Part shown: positions 1-9,348 of the stretch, piece by piece | Layout of the letters: each line of letters opens with the position of its first letter | How positions within the stretch are numbered: the stretch's first letter is position 1 | Assembly (NCBI RefSeq): GCF_028656935.1 | Contig: NZ_JAMDGZ010000012.1 | Location: forward strand, 114,128-178,127 | Direction of reading: 5' to 3' | Length of the DNA: 64,000 nucleotides | Origin: Pseudomonas rubra | GTDB taxonomy: Bacteria; Pseudomonadota; Gammaproteobacteria; Pseudomonadales; Pseudomonadaceae | The notes under the pieces: model-generated | Told to the model about the DNA's origin: nothing | What the model saw: the letters and a program-made list of their open reading frames with translations, nothing else | Databases searched by the model: none | Position numbers and translations under genes: made by a program

Positions 1-1184
1 CGCTAGTAGCGCACATGTCTGCCGATGTAAGCGCCGACCCCTCGCTCAAAGAGCGGGATCAGCATGCGTTCTATCAGCGCTGGCTGGCGCGAGTGGCCAA
101 TGACCCGGCCTACAACCGCAACCTCAGCCTGAAGCTTTCAAGCTACTACCTGGACCCAGGCTTGCGTACCGGTTGGGATCCGTTCATCGGCCGCCCGTTA
201 CCCTTTGTGCTGGGATTGCCGATCAACACCACAGCGGTCGGGCACTATCGGGTGGTCCAGCCTTTTATCGAGCTGGAGCGCGCAGGCTGGATTCAGGGGC
301 AACTGGATTACTCCACCCCCAGCACGATCGAATTGGAGCGCTGCAAACCGGATTCCATCATCCTGCAGTGCCGCTATATGACCGCTTCAGCCCGGCAGAT
401 CGAGCTCATCAAAGAGTTCTCCAATGCCCGGCGTATTTACGAGATCGACGACTACATCATCGATGTGCCGCTAAAGAACGCACACAGACGAAACATGCCG
501 GAGAACATCCGAGAGCTGGTGAGCTTTGGCATCGCCCTTTGTGACCGCGTGGTGGTTTCCACCCAGCCGCTGGCCGATGCACTGTCGAGCCTGCACCACG
601 ATATCCGGGTGGTGCCGAACATGCTTGCGACACAAATGTGGAGCGGCTTGAAGAGCTATCGCCAGACCTCCCTCAAGCCGCGCGTTGGATGGGCGGGTGG
701 CACCAGCCATCGAGGCGATCTGGAGCTGATCGCCGATGTGGTGAAGGCGCTGGCGAATGAAGTGGACTGGGTGTTCTTCGGCATGTGCCCGGATCTCCTC
801 AAGCCCTACGTCAAGGAGTTCCATACCGGTATCGCAATGTCGCTGTACCCGCAGAAATTGGCAAGCTTGAACCTGGACCTGGCGCTGGCACCGCTTGAGT
901 CCAACTTGTTCAACGACTGCAAGAGCAACCTGCGCTTACTTGAGTATGGCGCGTGCGGTTTCCCGGTGGTTTGTGCCGATACCAAGGCCTATCAGGGCTA
1001 CTTGCCTTGTACACGGGTGGTTGGCAACTCGACGCAGGCCTGGCTGGACGCGATCCGCATGCATCTGGACGATCCCCAGGCCAGTTATCGCCAGGGCGAT
1101 GCCTTGCGCGAAGTGGTGTTGCGCGACTTCATGCTGACACCTGACAAGCTTCAGCACTGGGCTAACGCCTGGTTGGCCGATTAA
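1..1184 (+). CDS. Flagellar glycosyltransferase, C-terminal part (cut by window edge)
   Basis: The reading frame is open to the left edge and the first ATG (position 15) has no Shine-Dalgarno, so this is the 3' end of a longer gene. The roughly 390 visible residues match the C-terminal third of the glycosyltransferase at 4250-7834: shared blocks are DPAYNR-LSL, GHYRVVQPF, VGWAGG, WVFFG and a late NLRLLEYGACGFPVVC. These are features of a GT-B fold, family 4-like glycosyltransferase, and the last block resembles the nucleotide-sugar site. Lying upstream of fliC with two further glycosyltransferases, it probably O-glycosylates flagellin, as Fgt1/Fgt2 do in P. syringae. Sugar and acceptor cannot be read from sequence. 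Confidence 0.8.
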   Translation, partial: LVAHMSADVSADPSLKERDQHAFYQRWLARVANDPAYNRNLSLKLSSYYLDPGLRTGWDPFIGRPLPFVLGLPINTTAVGHYRVVQPFIELERAGWIQGQLDYSTPSTIELERCKPDSIILQCRYMTASARQIELIKEFSNARRIYEIDDYIIDVPLKNAHRRNMPENIRELVSFGIALCDRVVVSTQPLADALSSLHHDIRVVPNMLATQMWSGLKSYRQTSLKPRVGWAGGTSHRGDLELIADVVKALANEVDWVFFGMCPDLLKPYVKEFHTGIAMSLYPQKLASLNLDLALAPLESNLFNDCKSNLRLLEYGACGFPVVCADTKAYQGYLPCTRVVGNSTQAWLDAIRMHLDDPQASYRQGDALREVVLRDFMLTPDKLQHWANAWLAD

Positions 1185-1242
1185 CGACAATGGCCGGCAT
1201 TTTTGCCTGCCCATGACAAAAAATATGAGAACTAGGTGCACT

Positions 1243-4038
1243 ATGGGCGAACAAGCAATCGGTTGTGCGGCGCTGCTGGATGACGTGACCGTCGTCTTGC
1301 TTGGTCAGGATGAGCCTGGCTATGCAGGGCGTGCCGCTCACTACTATCAGGCGCGCTTTGCGCATCTACGGACACTCGCTGCACCTTCGTCGCAAGGGGC
1401 AGTCGGTATCTGGTCCGAGCAGTTGCTGCAGGCCCTGGAGCAGGTCGATACCGGGTATGCGGTGCTGACTCTGGAGTGCGATTTTCTGCTGACCACTGGC
1501 ATTGCCGGGGCGGTTGAAGCCTTGCGCGCCGACGCCGACTACGTGATGGCTCAAGGTTACTCGCTGGGTTACCAGCCCGGTAATGGTGAGGTGGCCTACT
1601 ACAAGATCGGCTCGGCGCCCAAGGCGCAACTGCACGCCAGCAGCGCCCTGGGGCGTATTGGCGTGCATGCCGAGTTCGGTCTGCAGGCGTGGCGGGCAGT
1701 GGTCAGGATCGAAGTGTTGAAAGCTGCGGTGCGCAGTGTGCCGGCGCACCTGTCGTTCGATAGCTGGTGCATTGCGGTTTCCTACGCGCTGTTGGCCCAG
1801 GGCGCTTCCCGTTTACTGGCTCACACCAGTGTGATGGTCGAGTACCGTCCCTGGACGCTCTCTGAGCAGGCCTGCGAAGAGCTGCTGAGTCAGACTGTGC
1901 GCCAGCTCCAGCAGTGGGATAGCGAGCAGGCAGCGGTATTCGCCAGTGCCAGGGGGTTCGAGGTCCTCAATGCCTTCGTGCGCAATACCCACGAGCGCTG
2001 CGAGGCGCCGTTGCTGTTCACTTCGCGCTGGAACAGCCTGTCCTCCGAGCCGCAGCTGACGTTCGAGCCAACACAGTTTGTCGATATGCCGTACTACAAC
2101 GCCGGCGTGTTCGGTCAACTGCGCTCGAGCGAGTTTATCCTGCATGCCTGGCCCGCCGGCCAAATCCACAGCCGGGCGCTGGAAGGTACCTGGGTGCAGC
2201 AACAGGCATTGCTCACCGAGCATTCCAACGATACTGCCGAGAGCCTGATGGCGCGCTACTGGCAGGCGTTTGCACTGGGTGTGTTCAACCCGCAGGTATG
2301 CCAGCACCTGCTGGCAGGTCTTGGTGAACAGGACCAGGGGCTGCGTCGCGACTTGGGTATCTGGCTGGAGCAGCTTGATTTGCTGCCGGCAACGAGCGTA
2401 GAGGCACAGCTGGCGAGCACGCCTTCGGGCAAGGTGCTCGAGGCAATCGCCGCTGCCAGCCCGAACAGCGCTGCCCGTGAGCGTATTTTTGCCCACCTGG
2501 GCAAGAATCCGGCGCCGCAGATGGCCTTTGTGGTGATCGATCTGGAGGACAACAACACCGGTTTGCAGAATACCTTCGACAGCCTGGTCGCCAGCGGTTT
2601 GCGCAACTTCAAGATTGTCGTGCTCAAGGCTGGCGAGTTGCCAGCTATTACCACGGCCAGGGATGCCCTGCACTTTATCAAGGTTACGCCCGCCAACATG
2701 GTTGCTCACCTGAATCAGGTGGTACGCCAGCTTTCCAGTGAATGGTTGCTGATGTTGCAGGCAGGCGATGTACTGGCCACCGGTGGCCTGCTGCGTTTGC
2801 AAGTCGAGCTGTCCGGCGCCCAGGCGTGCCAGGCTATCTGTGCCAACGAAGTCCAGCGCGACAGCGATGGGCGCTTGCTCAGTGTCGTGCGTCCTGGTTG
2901 CAGCCTTGACCTGTTGCGCAGCCGGCCTGACCTGATGGCGCAACATTGGCTGGTGCGTCGTCAAGCCATCATCGACCTGGGCGGCTACAGCGACGGTTGT
3001 GCGCAGGCGCTGGAATTTGATTTGCTTTTGCGTCTGGTCGAAGCCAATGGTATTGGCGGCATGGCTCATATGGATGAGTACCTGGTGGTTGGTCAGCAAT
3101 CGCCCGCGTCGATGGCCGCAGATGCCCTGACTACCCTCAAGCGCCATTTGAGCGCACTGGGTTACCGTGGTCAGGTCAACGAAAGTGCTGACGGTACGTT
3201 CCAGGTTGACTACCGTCATCCGCAGACACCGCAGGTGAGCATCGTACTGGTCGCTGATTCCGATCTCGAGCAGCTCAAGCAAAGCCTGGCAAGCGTGGTC
3301 CAGCGTACTCGCTATGGCCGCTACGAGGTCATCGTCACCTGCGAGTCTGCCAATGCTGAGGCGGTTGCCGCAGGTCTCGCCACAGTCCAGGGGCTGGGCT
3401 CACGCGTCCGCTTGTTTGCCTGTGAGTCTTCGGTGCGGGCACAGATGGTCAATCAGGCTGCGGCTCTGGCTCAGGGCCAGTATCTGGTACTGATGTCCAG
3501 CCGCAGCGAGGTGGTGTCGCCGGCCTGGATCGAGTCCCTGCTCAACCAGGCTCAGCGTCCTGAGGTGGGGATTGTTGGTTGCCAGATGTTTGATCGCGAT
3601 GGCGTCATCAGTCATGCCGGTTACGAGTTGCTGGGTAGCGGCCTGGTGAGCAATGCCAGGCAGGGCGCTTCGCGTCTGCAGGTGACGTTGCCGGGGCTGG
3701 AGGCGGTAAGAAGCTGCCAGGCAGTGTCGGCTGACTGCCTGATGGTGGGCAAGGCCCTGTTCGAACAGTGTGCCGGGCTGGATGAGCAACTCGCTGGCGG
3801 TGTTGATGTCGACATGTGCCTGAAGGCTGCGCAAGCTGGTTTGCTGGCGATTTGCGTACCTCAGGCGCAAGTGCTCAATAGCGCAGTGCCATTGCCGGCA
3901 CCGGAACAGTGCCTGGCACTCGTCCAGCGGTGGCCGTCAGCCTTCAGCACCCGTGTTGTTGTCGATATCCAGCATGGCGTGGACGTTTCGCGTACGGCGG
4001 ATGTCGCTGGCAATGTCGTGTTGGAGTGGTTGCCTTAA
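1243..4038 (+). CDS. Large GT2-type flagellar glycosyltransferase with two GT-A-like domains
   Basis: A 931-residue protein. ATG 1243 is preferred over ATG 1213 because an AGGTG lies just before it. An unassigned N-terminal region (about 1-420) is followed by a degenerate GT-A-like domain (about 425-620) and a better preserved family 2 domain (from about 663, starting PQVSIVLVADSD). The usual DXD metal motif is replaced by MSSRSEV, while the later GVDVDMCLKA helix, typical of this family, is kept. It lies 58 bp after the previous glycosyltransferase and ends at a strong terminator. The likely role is sugar transfer to flagellin or extension of its glycan. Loss of DXD makes the catalytic competence of the second domain uncertain. 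Confidence 0.72.
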   Translation: MGEQAIGCAALLDDVTVVLLGQDEPGYAGRAAHYYQARFAHLRTLAAPSSQGAVGIWSEQLLQALEQVDTGYAVLTLECDFLLTTGIAGAVEALRADADYVMAQGYSLGYQPGNGEVAYYKIGSAPKAQLHASSALGRIGVHAEFGLQAWRAVVRIEVLKAAVRSVPAHLSFDSWCIAVSYALLAQGASRLLAHTSVMVEYRPWTLSEQACEELLSQTVRQLQQWDSEQAAVFASARGFEVLNAFVRNTHERCEAPLLFTSRWNSLSSEPQLTFEPTQFVDMPYYNAGVFGQLRSSEFILHAWPAGQIHSRALEGTWVQQQALLTEHSNDTAESLMARYWQAFALGVFNPQVCQHLLAGLGEQDQGLRRDLGIWLEQLDLLPATSVEAQLASTPSGKVLEAIAAASPNSAARERIFAHLGKNPAPQMAFVVIDLEDNNTGLQNTFDSLVASGLRNFKIVVLKAGELPAITTARDALHFIKVTPANMVAHLNQVVRQLSSEWLLMLQAGDVLATGGLLRLQVELSGAQACQAICANEVQRDSDGRLLSVVRPGCSLDLLRSRPDLMAQHWLVRRQAIIDLGGYSDGCAQALEFDLLLRLVEANGIGGMAHMDEYLVVGQQSPASMAADALTTLKRHLSALGYRGQVNESADGTFQVDYRHPQTPQVSIVLVADSDLEQLKQSLASVVQRTRYGRYEVIVTCESANAEAVAAGLATVQGLGSRVRLFACESSVRAQMVNQAAALAQGQYLVLMSSRSEVVSPAWIESLLNQAQRPEVGIVGCQMFDRDGVISHAGYELLGSGLVSNARQGASRLQVTLPGLEAVRSCQAVSADCLMVGKALFEQCAGLDEQLAGGVDVDMCLKAAQAGLLAICVPQAQVLNSAVPLPAPEQCLALVQRWPSAFSTRVVVDIQHGVDVSRTADVAGNVVLEWLP

Positions 4039-4063
4039 CGGGCCACTGGCGCGAAAAATGCAG

Positions 4064-4091
4064 AGCCGGGCGCAAGGCCCGGCTTTTTTTT
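4064..4091 (+). terminator. Rho-independent terminator
   Basis: AGCCGGGC, a short GCAA loop and GGCCCGGCT form a GC-rich hairpin followed by eight T. It ends the first two glycosyltransferase genes. Confidence 0.9.
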
Positions 4092-4249
4092 GCCCGCCCA
4101 TTCGCCAAACCCAGAGTGTAGAGCCTTGCGCGCAGGCACTGGCAGGGTGGCGATGGCAGATTATTGACAGTTCGCCTTGATGGCCGCAGCCGTTGCCTGC
4201 TCAACGTGCTGGGGGTTGTCGGGTTTCTAACGAATACTGGAGTTTGAAG

Positions 4250-7200
4250 ATGTCGAATACCCTGGGAGTCGATGGGTATAAGCTTGAGCAGGCGATGTCT
4301 CGCTTGCAACTGATCTATACCAAGCCGGCGCATCCCTACTATATCGCGGCGCCGGATTACCGGGAGACGTCTTCAGGAGTCTGCACGCTTCATTACCTGT
4401 GCCACGCTTTAAATCTGAGCGGGCGAGAGGCTTATATCTGTGGCGGCAAGGTGGTCAATCCCGAGCTGAAAACGCCGCTGCTCGACCAGGCCACTGCTGA
4501 TCGCCATATCGCCAGTGGCAAGGTACCCATCACCGTCTATCCAGAAGTCACCAGCGGCAACCCTCTCAGCGGCAAAGTGGTCGTGCGCTACCTTTTGAAC
4601 GTCGAAGGTTTCCTGACTGGCAGGGCGATGGATGAGGAGCCAGATGACCTGCTGTTCTATTACGATGCCCGGATCGCCGCCAAGAAGGGGGTTAGCGTCG
4701 CCGACCTGTTGTGCTTCCCGATTATCGATATCTCCCTGTTCAATGCTCCTGACCCGAGCGTGCAGCGCCAGGGGCATTACCTGTACCAGAACCGTCATCC
4801 ACTGGATCAAGTGGACTATGCGTCCCTACCAGCAGACATCCGCCTGCTCAGTGTTGCCAACCCGCTGTCGTTGAGCGAGCTGGCCAAGGTTCTGCGCAGC
4901 GCCGAAGTGTTATACAGCTATGAGTGGTCGATGACCTGTGCTATCGCGGTGCTATGCGGTTGCCCAGTGATCTTTTTGGCCGGTCACGGTGTCGATCAGA
5001 TGTTTCTCGACGGTATTTTCTTCGGCAGGCATGGCTTTGCCCTCTCGGATGAGGTTGATGCGCTGGAAGTCGCCCGTGCCGGGTTAAAGGGAGCCCTGCA
5101 ACGTTACGTGGCGGTAACCGAGCCGTTCTGGCAACAGCTGGATGTCTTCATTGAGAAAACCCAGGCCGCAGCAGTACGGCAAGCGTTGGCAGACAAGCAG
5201 GGCATGCTGGCCTGGCTTGAGCAGCGCCGCCCTGATGAGCAGCAGCGTGCGGCATTGATGAAGCGCTTGGCAACTGGCCAGCCGCCGATGCTGGGGGTGT
5301 TGGTAGTCGATAATGGCGACGCTGGCCAGGCGTTGACGCGTACCCTTGAAAGTCTTGCGCCTACACAGTGCCTTTATCACAGCCTGCAGGTGGTGACCCT
5401 CGGGGGCGCGACACCTGCGGCACATGTGCCGGGCCTTTCGGTGCGCCACCTGCCTTGCCAGGCAGCGCAGCGTAGCGAGGTCATCAACCAGGTCGTGGCT
5501 GATAGCGACTTTGACTGGTTCGTGGTGGTCGAGGCGGATGTCGAGTTCACGTCTGGCGGTTTGCTGCTTGTGGCCCTGGAGCTTGCCAATGCGGCGGATG
5601 ACTGTGTTGCCGTCTACGCCGATGAAGCCATGCGCATGGGCAATGGGGCATTGGGCATTTCGCTTCGGCCTGACCTTAACCTTGATCTGTTGTTGAGTCT
5701 GCCGGCCAGCGTCTCGTCGCACTGGTTGTTTCGGCGTAACGAGTTCCTGGCACAGGGCGGCTTCGATACCGGTTGTGGCGAGGCGTTCGAGCTGGAGTAC
5801 CAGCTGCGTCTGATCGAACAGCGGGGCTTGAGTGGTATCGAACATATCAGTGAGCCACTGTTGGTCAGTGAGGCGTTGTGCTTCGTCGACTGTGCCAGCG
5901 AGCACGAGGTAATAGAGCGGCATCTCCAGGCTCGGGGTTATGGCCAGGCGCACGTCAATACACACCTTCCTGGCCACTATCAGCTGGACTATGGGCATGC
6001 GGATCAGCCCTTGGTGAGTGTTGTGATACTGCTCGACGGTTCAATAGAGCAGTTCCAGCGCAGTATCGAAGCGCTGTTGCAGCACACCGATTATCCCTAC
6101 TACGAGATCCTGCTGCTGGATTCGGGTAGTCACGATCCGCAACTGCGGCAATGGCTGCAGGGAATCGAGCAGATTGGTGGCGATCAGTTGCGCGTGCTGT
6201 CTTTTGCCGCTGACCAGCCCGCGGCGGTATCGCGCAATGAAGCAGGCCGTCTAGCGCGCGGAGAGTACCTGCTGTGGCTGGATGCGGCGGCGGCGCCGAT
6301 TGCCAAGGGGTGGTTGCAGCAGTTGCTAAATCACGCTCAGCGGCCTGAGGTGGCGGCAGTGGGCGGTAAGTTGCTGTCAATGAACGGCAGGATTCATCAC
6401 GCTGGCCTGGTACTAGGCTTGCGCGGGCCGGTCGGTCACGCTTTTGCCGGATATTCCCATAGCGATGCTGGTTACATGCAGCGGCTTGCGGTCGATCAGG
6501 ATTACTCGGCGCTCAGTGGCGAGTGCCTAATGTTGCGCCGCGACTTGTTTGTTGAGATCGGCGGGTTTGACGAAATGCCCTTGCTTGCGCGCTGGATAGA
6601 TGTCGACCTGTGCTTGCGCCTGCGCCAGGCCGGTTACCTGAACGTCTGGACGCCTCATGCGCAACTGTTGACCGACAGGCTGCCATTGGTCGATGCCAGT
6701 GTTGACGAAGAAGACGCCCTCTACGCACGCTGGTTGCCAGTGCTGGCACATGATCCGGCCTACAATCGCTCTCTGTCTCTGGCTCATGCCGGCGGTTTCA
6801 TGATTGCCAGCCTGCAGTCGAGCTGGCTGCCGCGGCAGGGGCAGCGTGAGGTGCCGGTGCTGCTGGTGCATCCGCTTGATCAGGGTGACCTGGGCTATTC
6901 GCGTGTTGTCCGTCCATTCCATGCATTGAAGGCTGCCGGTTGCATCGATGGCAGCGTGTCACCGGGGGTGGCGCAACTGGTCGAAGTTGCGCGGCTGGCA
7001 GCGGACGTGGTGGTGTTTCAGGGTGGGCTCGACGCCCCGCGTCTGGAGGCCATGCGGCGGGTTCAGGCATTCTCGCGTGCTTTCACCGTTCTTGACCTGA
7101 GCGACTACTTGCCGGATCTGCCGTTGGGCAGCGCTCGGCGTGAGAGCATGGGAGAGGACATTTTCCACAACCTTCAGCGAGCTCTGGGGTACGTGAACCG

Positions 7201-7834
7201 CTTGGTAGTGCCAACGGCGGCATTGGCGCAGGCGTTTACTGGTCTGCACGCTGATATCCGAGTGGTCGAGACGCGCTTGCCGATCGAGGCCTGGAGCCAT
7301 GTCCGGGGACGGCGGCGAGCGAGTGCCCGGGCTCGCCTGGGTTGGGTCGGCAGCAGTGAGCAGGCAGGTGATCTAGAGGTTATCGCGCCCGTGATCAAGG
7401 CCTTGGCTGCGGATGTTGAATGGGTCTTCTTCGGCTTCTGCCCGAACAGCTTGCGGCCCTATGTGCACGAGTACCATGAAGGCGTCGATGTACAGCAATA
7501 CCCGCAGAAGCTGGCGGGGTTGAACCTGGACCTCGCCCTGGTGCCGCTGGAGCAGAGCCTGTTCAATGTTTGCAGGGGCAACCAGCGTCAACTGGAGTTT
7601 GGCGCGTGTGCTGTGCCGGTGATCTGTAGTGACATCGGTCAGGATCAGGATAACTTGCCTGTTTCGCGTGTGCACAACAGTTGCGAGCACTGGATCGAGG
7701 CAATCGGCCTGCACCTGGCTGATCCTGAAGCCGCCCAGCGCCGCGGTGATGAACTCAAGAATGCCGTTCATCGGTACTGGATGCTCGACGAGGAGCATCT
7801 ACAGCGTTGGTGCAGCGCCTGGTTGCCGGTCTGA
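4250..7834 (+). CDS. Giant multidomain flagellar glycosyltransferase
   Basis: A 1194-residue protein. ATG 4250 is chosen because TGGAG lies 7 bases upstream; the in-frame TTG at 4193 has no ribosome site. Four modules are visible: a GT-B-like N-terminal region (about 1-330), a GT-A-like domain (about 345-560), a second family 2 domain (about 585-815, starting PLVSVVILLDGS, with a late WIDVDLCLRLRQ helix), and a C-terminal GT-B-like domain (about 865-1194) homologous to the truncated gene at the left edge. The second GT-A domain reads LWLDAAAAP where family members usually carry D-x-D. Size and position upstream of fliC fit the flagellin glycosyltransferases Fgt1/Fgt2 of P. syringae. Donor sugars are unknown. 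Confidence 0.75.
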   Translation: MSNTLGVDGYKLEQAMSRLQLIYTKPAHPYYIAAPDYRETSSGVCTLHYLCHALNLSGREAYICGGKVVNPELKTPLLDQATADRHIASGKVPITVYPEVTSGNPLSGKVVVRYLLNVEGFLTGRAMDEEPDDLLFYYDARIAAKKGVSVADLLCFPIIDISLFNAPDPSVQRQGHYLYQNRHPLDQVDYASLPADIRLLSVANPLSLSELAKVLRSAEVLYSYEWSMTCAIAVLCGCPVIFLAGHGVDQMFLDGIFFGRHGFALSDEVDALEVARAGLKGALQRYVAVTEPFWQQLDVFIEKTQAAAVRQALADKQGMLAWLEQRRPDEQQRAALMKRLATGQPPMLGVLVVDNGDAGQALTRTLESLAPTQCLYHSLQVVTLGGATPAAHVPGLSVRHLPCQAAQRSEVINQVVADSDFDWFVVVEADVEFTSGGLLLVALELANAADDCVAVYADEAMRMGNGALGISLRPDLNLDLLLSLPASVSSHWLFRRNEFLAQGGFDTGCGEAFELEYQLRLIEQRGLSGIEHISEPLLVSEALCFVDCASEHEVIERHLQARGYGQAHVNTHLPGHYQLDYGHADQPLVSVVILLDGSIEQFQRSIEALLQHTDYPYYEILLLDSGSHDPQLRQWLQGIEQIGGDQLRVLSFAADQPAAVSRNEAGRLARGEYLLWLDAAAAPIAKGWLQQLLNHAQRPEVAAVGGKLLSMNGRIHHAGLVLGLRGPVGHAFAGYSHSDAGYMQRLAVDQDYSALSGECLMLRRDLFVEIGGFDEMPLLARWIDVDLCLRLRQAGYLNVWTPHAQLLTDRLPLVDASVDEEDALYARWLPVLAHDPAYNRSLSLAHAGGFMIASLQSSWLPRQGQREVPVLLVHPLDQGDLGYSRVVRPFHALKAAGCIDGSVSPGVAQLVEVARLAADVVVFQGGLDAPRLEAMRRVQAFSRAFTVLDLSDYLPDLPLGSARRESMGEDIFHNLQRALGYVNRLVVPTAALAQAFTGLHADIRVVETRLPIEAWSHVRGRRRASARARLGWVGSSEQAGDLEVIAPVIKALAADVEWVFFGFCPNSLRPYVHEYHEGVDVQQYPQKLAGLNLDLALVPLEQSLFNVCRGNQRQLEFGACAVPVICSDIGQDQDNLPVSRVHNSCEHWIEAIGLHLADPEAAQRRGDELKNAVHRYWMLDEEHLQRWCSAWLPV

Positions 7835-7854
7835 TGACCTCCTGACCCCCGCAT

Positions 7855-7889
7855 CCGCCGCGCTGCCGAGTCGATCGGTAGCGCGGCGG
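7855..7889 (+). other. 15-bp stem-loop in the leader before the KAS III gene
   Basis: CCGCCGCGCTGCCGA and TCGGTAGCGCGGCGG pair over 15 bp with one G-U pair and a 5-base loop. No T tract follows, so it is not a typical intrinsic terminator. The 329-bp gap (7835-8163) otherwise shows only a weak promoter-like site. Confidence 0.55.
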
Positions 7890-8026
7890 CTGGCGGGCTC
7901 TACCAGCGCCGCCGCCCTCCTGTGTTGCCCCTGCGGCGCTGGCGTCAATCGATGAAGCCAATCCTTGGTACCCGCAAAATGGCAAAGGCTGACATTTGTG
8001 ATGGGTAATCTTTGTGCAACAGTGAC

Positions 8027-8055
8027 TTGGCAGTCGAAACGGGCATCTTTAATCT
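8027..8055 (+). promoter_or_regulatory. Candidate sigma70 promoter for the KAS III gene
   Basis: TTGGCA and TAATCT are separated by 17 bp. The -35 is good and the -10 poor. It lies 108 bp before the ATG. Suggestive only. Confidence 0.3.
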
Positions 8056-8163
8056 ATTGAGTCGTCGGGCGGTACTGGCGGGCGGGGTGCGCGCAGGCTC
8101 GCAAGCCCTTGGTTACCAGGTTCCAGTGCCCGTGAAAATCCGCATTTCTATCGGGAAGCCACA

Positions 8164-9093
8164 ATGATTGGCATCAAAAGCATTGCGAGTTACGTACCAG
8201 TCGAGGGTGTGGACAACTACGCCCAGGGTGCGAAGTTCGGCAAGGACGAAGAGTTCATTCTCGGCAAGATCGGCTCGACGTTCCTGCCGCGCAAGGAGGC
8301 AGGCCAGGAAACCTCCGACCTGTGTGTGGAGGCGGCAAATGCCCTGTTCGCTGCCAATCCGGATTTGGAGCGTGAATCCATCGATGCCCTGATCGTCGTC
8401 ACCCAGAATGGCGACGAAGAAGGTTTGCCGCATACCGCTGCTATCGTTCAGAGCAAACTGGGTTTGCCGACCCACGTTGCGGCATTCGACATTTCCCTGG
8501 GCTGCTCGGGCTACGTCTATGGCCTGTATGCCATGAAGGGCTTCATGGAGGCGGCGGGGCTGAAGAACGGTTTGCTGATTACCGCTGACCCGTATTCGAA
8601 GATCGTTGACCCGGAAGATCGCAACACCACCATGCTGTTCGGTGATGCAGCGACCGTTACCTGGATGGGTGAGAGTGCCCAGTGGCAGTTGGGCAAGGCC
8701 AAGTTCGGTACCGACGGTGGTGGCGCCGCGCACTTGAAGGTCAGCGATGGCGTGTTCTTCATGAATGGTCGCCAGGTGTTCAACTTCGCCTTGCTCAAGG
8801 TGCCGGCGCATTTGCATGAGTTGCTGGGCGAAAGCCAATTGACGCCGTCGGACATTGACCTGTTCTGCATTCACCAGGGCAGTGCGGCTATTGTTGATGC
8901 GGTGGCGCGGCGTTTCGAGGATGACCCGGACAAATTCGTCAAGGACATGGTCGAGACCGGCAATACCGTGTCGTCGAGCATTCCGCTGCTGCTGGAGAAG
9001 CATGTGCTGGGTTCGCAACACCAGCGCGTTGCCCTGAGTGGTTTTGGTGTGGGTCTGTCGTGGGGCTCGGCGATTATCGAGCGCAAGGATTGA
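8164..9093 (+). CDS. 3-oxoacyl-ACP synthase III-like protein of the flagellin glycosylation island
   Basis: A 309-residue thiolase-fold enzyme of the FabH (KAS III) family. The triad is visible: Cys114 in SLGCSGYVYG, His237 in CIHQG and Asn267 in ETGNTVSSS. The length is normal. Family members condense acyl-CoA with malonyl-ACP. In P. syringae an equivalent gene lies between fgt2 and fliC and is needed for the modified viosamine with a 3-hydroxybutanamido group on flagellin. Here too it lies between glycosyltransferases and fliC, so making an acyl group for the flagellin sugar is more likely than housekeeping fatty acid synthesis. A strong terminator separates it from fliC. Confidence 0.85.
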   Translation: MIGIKSIASYVPVEGVDNYAQGAKFGKDEEFILGKIGSTFLPRKEAGQETSDLCVEAANALFAANPDLERESIDALIVVTQNGDEEGLPHTAAIVQSKLGLPTHVAAFDISLGCSGYVYGLYAMKGFMEAAGLKNGLLITADPYSKIVDPEDRNTTMLFGDAATVTWMGESAQWQLGKAKFGTDGGGAAHLKVSDGVFFMNGRQVFNFALLKVPAHLHELLGESQLTPSDIDLFCIHQGSAAIVDAVARRFEDDPDKFVKDMVETGNTVSSSIPLLLEKHVLGSQHQRVALSGFGVGLSWGSAIIERKD

Positions 9094-9113
9094 TGTAGAT
9101 CCTTATTGTTAAA

Positions 9114-9147
9114 GAGCGCTGCCGGTTGTACCGGTGGCGCTTTTTTT
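9114..9147 (+). terminator. Rho-independent terminator after the KAS III gene
   Basis: AGCGCTGCCGGT, loop TGT, ACCGGTGGCGCT, then a T run: a 12-bp stem with one wobble pair. It insulates fliC from the glycosylation genes. Confidence 0.9.
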
Positions 9148-9241
9148 ATGCCTGCCGTTTGTATGTGAGTGGTTTTTCTGGCGTCAAACCCTTGATTTCA
9201 TTGGGGTGGCAGGGTGCCATTAAAAAATTTGCAAAAAGCCC

Positions 9242-9268
9242 TAAAGCAACCGAGCCAGACGACGATAA
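9242..9268 (+). promoter_or_regulatory. Sigma28 (FliA) promoter of fliC
   Basis: TAAA, 15 bp, GACGATAA: 11 of 12 positions match the TAAA-N15-GCCGATAA consensus. It lies about 80 bp before the fliC ATG, as expected for a late flagellar gene. Confidence 0.9.
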
Positions 9269-9348
9269 CTATTACGAAGGTTCTCTAGGCCACACCCGGC
9301 GGATGCCAGGGCCGGAAGCCGCAGTATCCCAAACACGAGGAATTCGTC

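Noticed and set aside
1813..3282. Long minus-strand open frame inside the glycosyltransferase gene
   Set aside because: A frame shadow of GC-rich coding sequence; no ribosome site, no recognisable domain. Similar long antisense frames in fliC, fleQ, fliF, fliI, flhA and cheA were rejected for the same reason.
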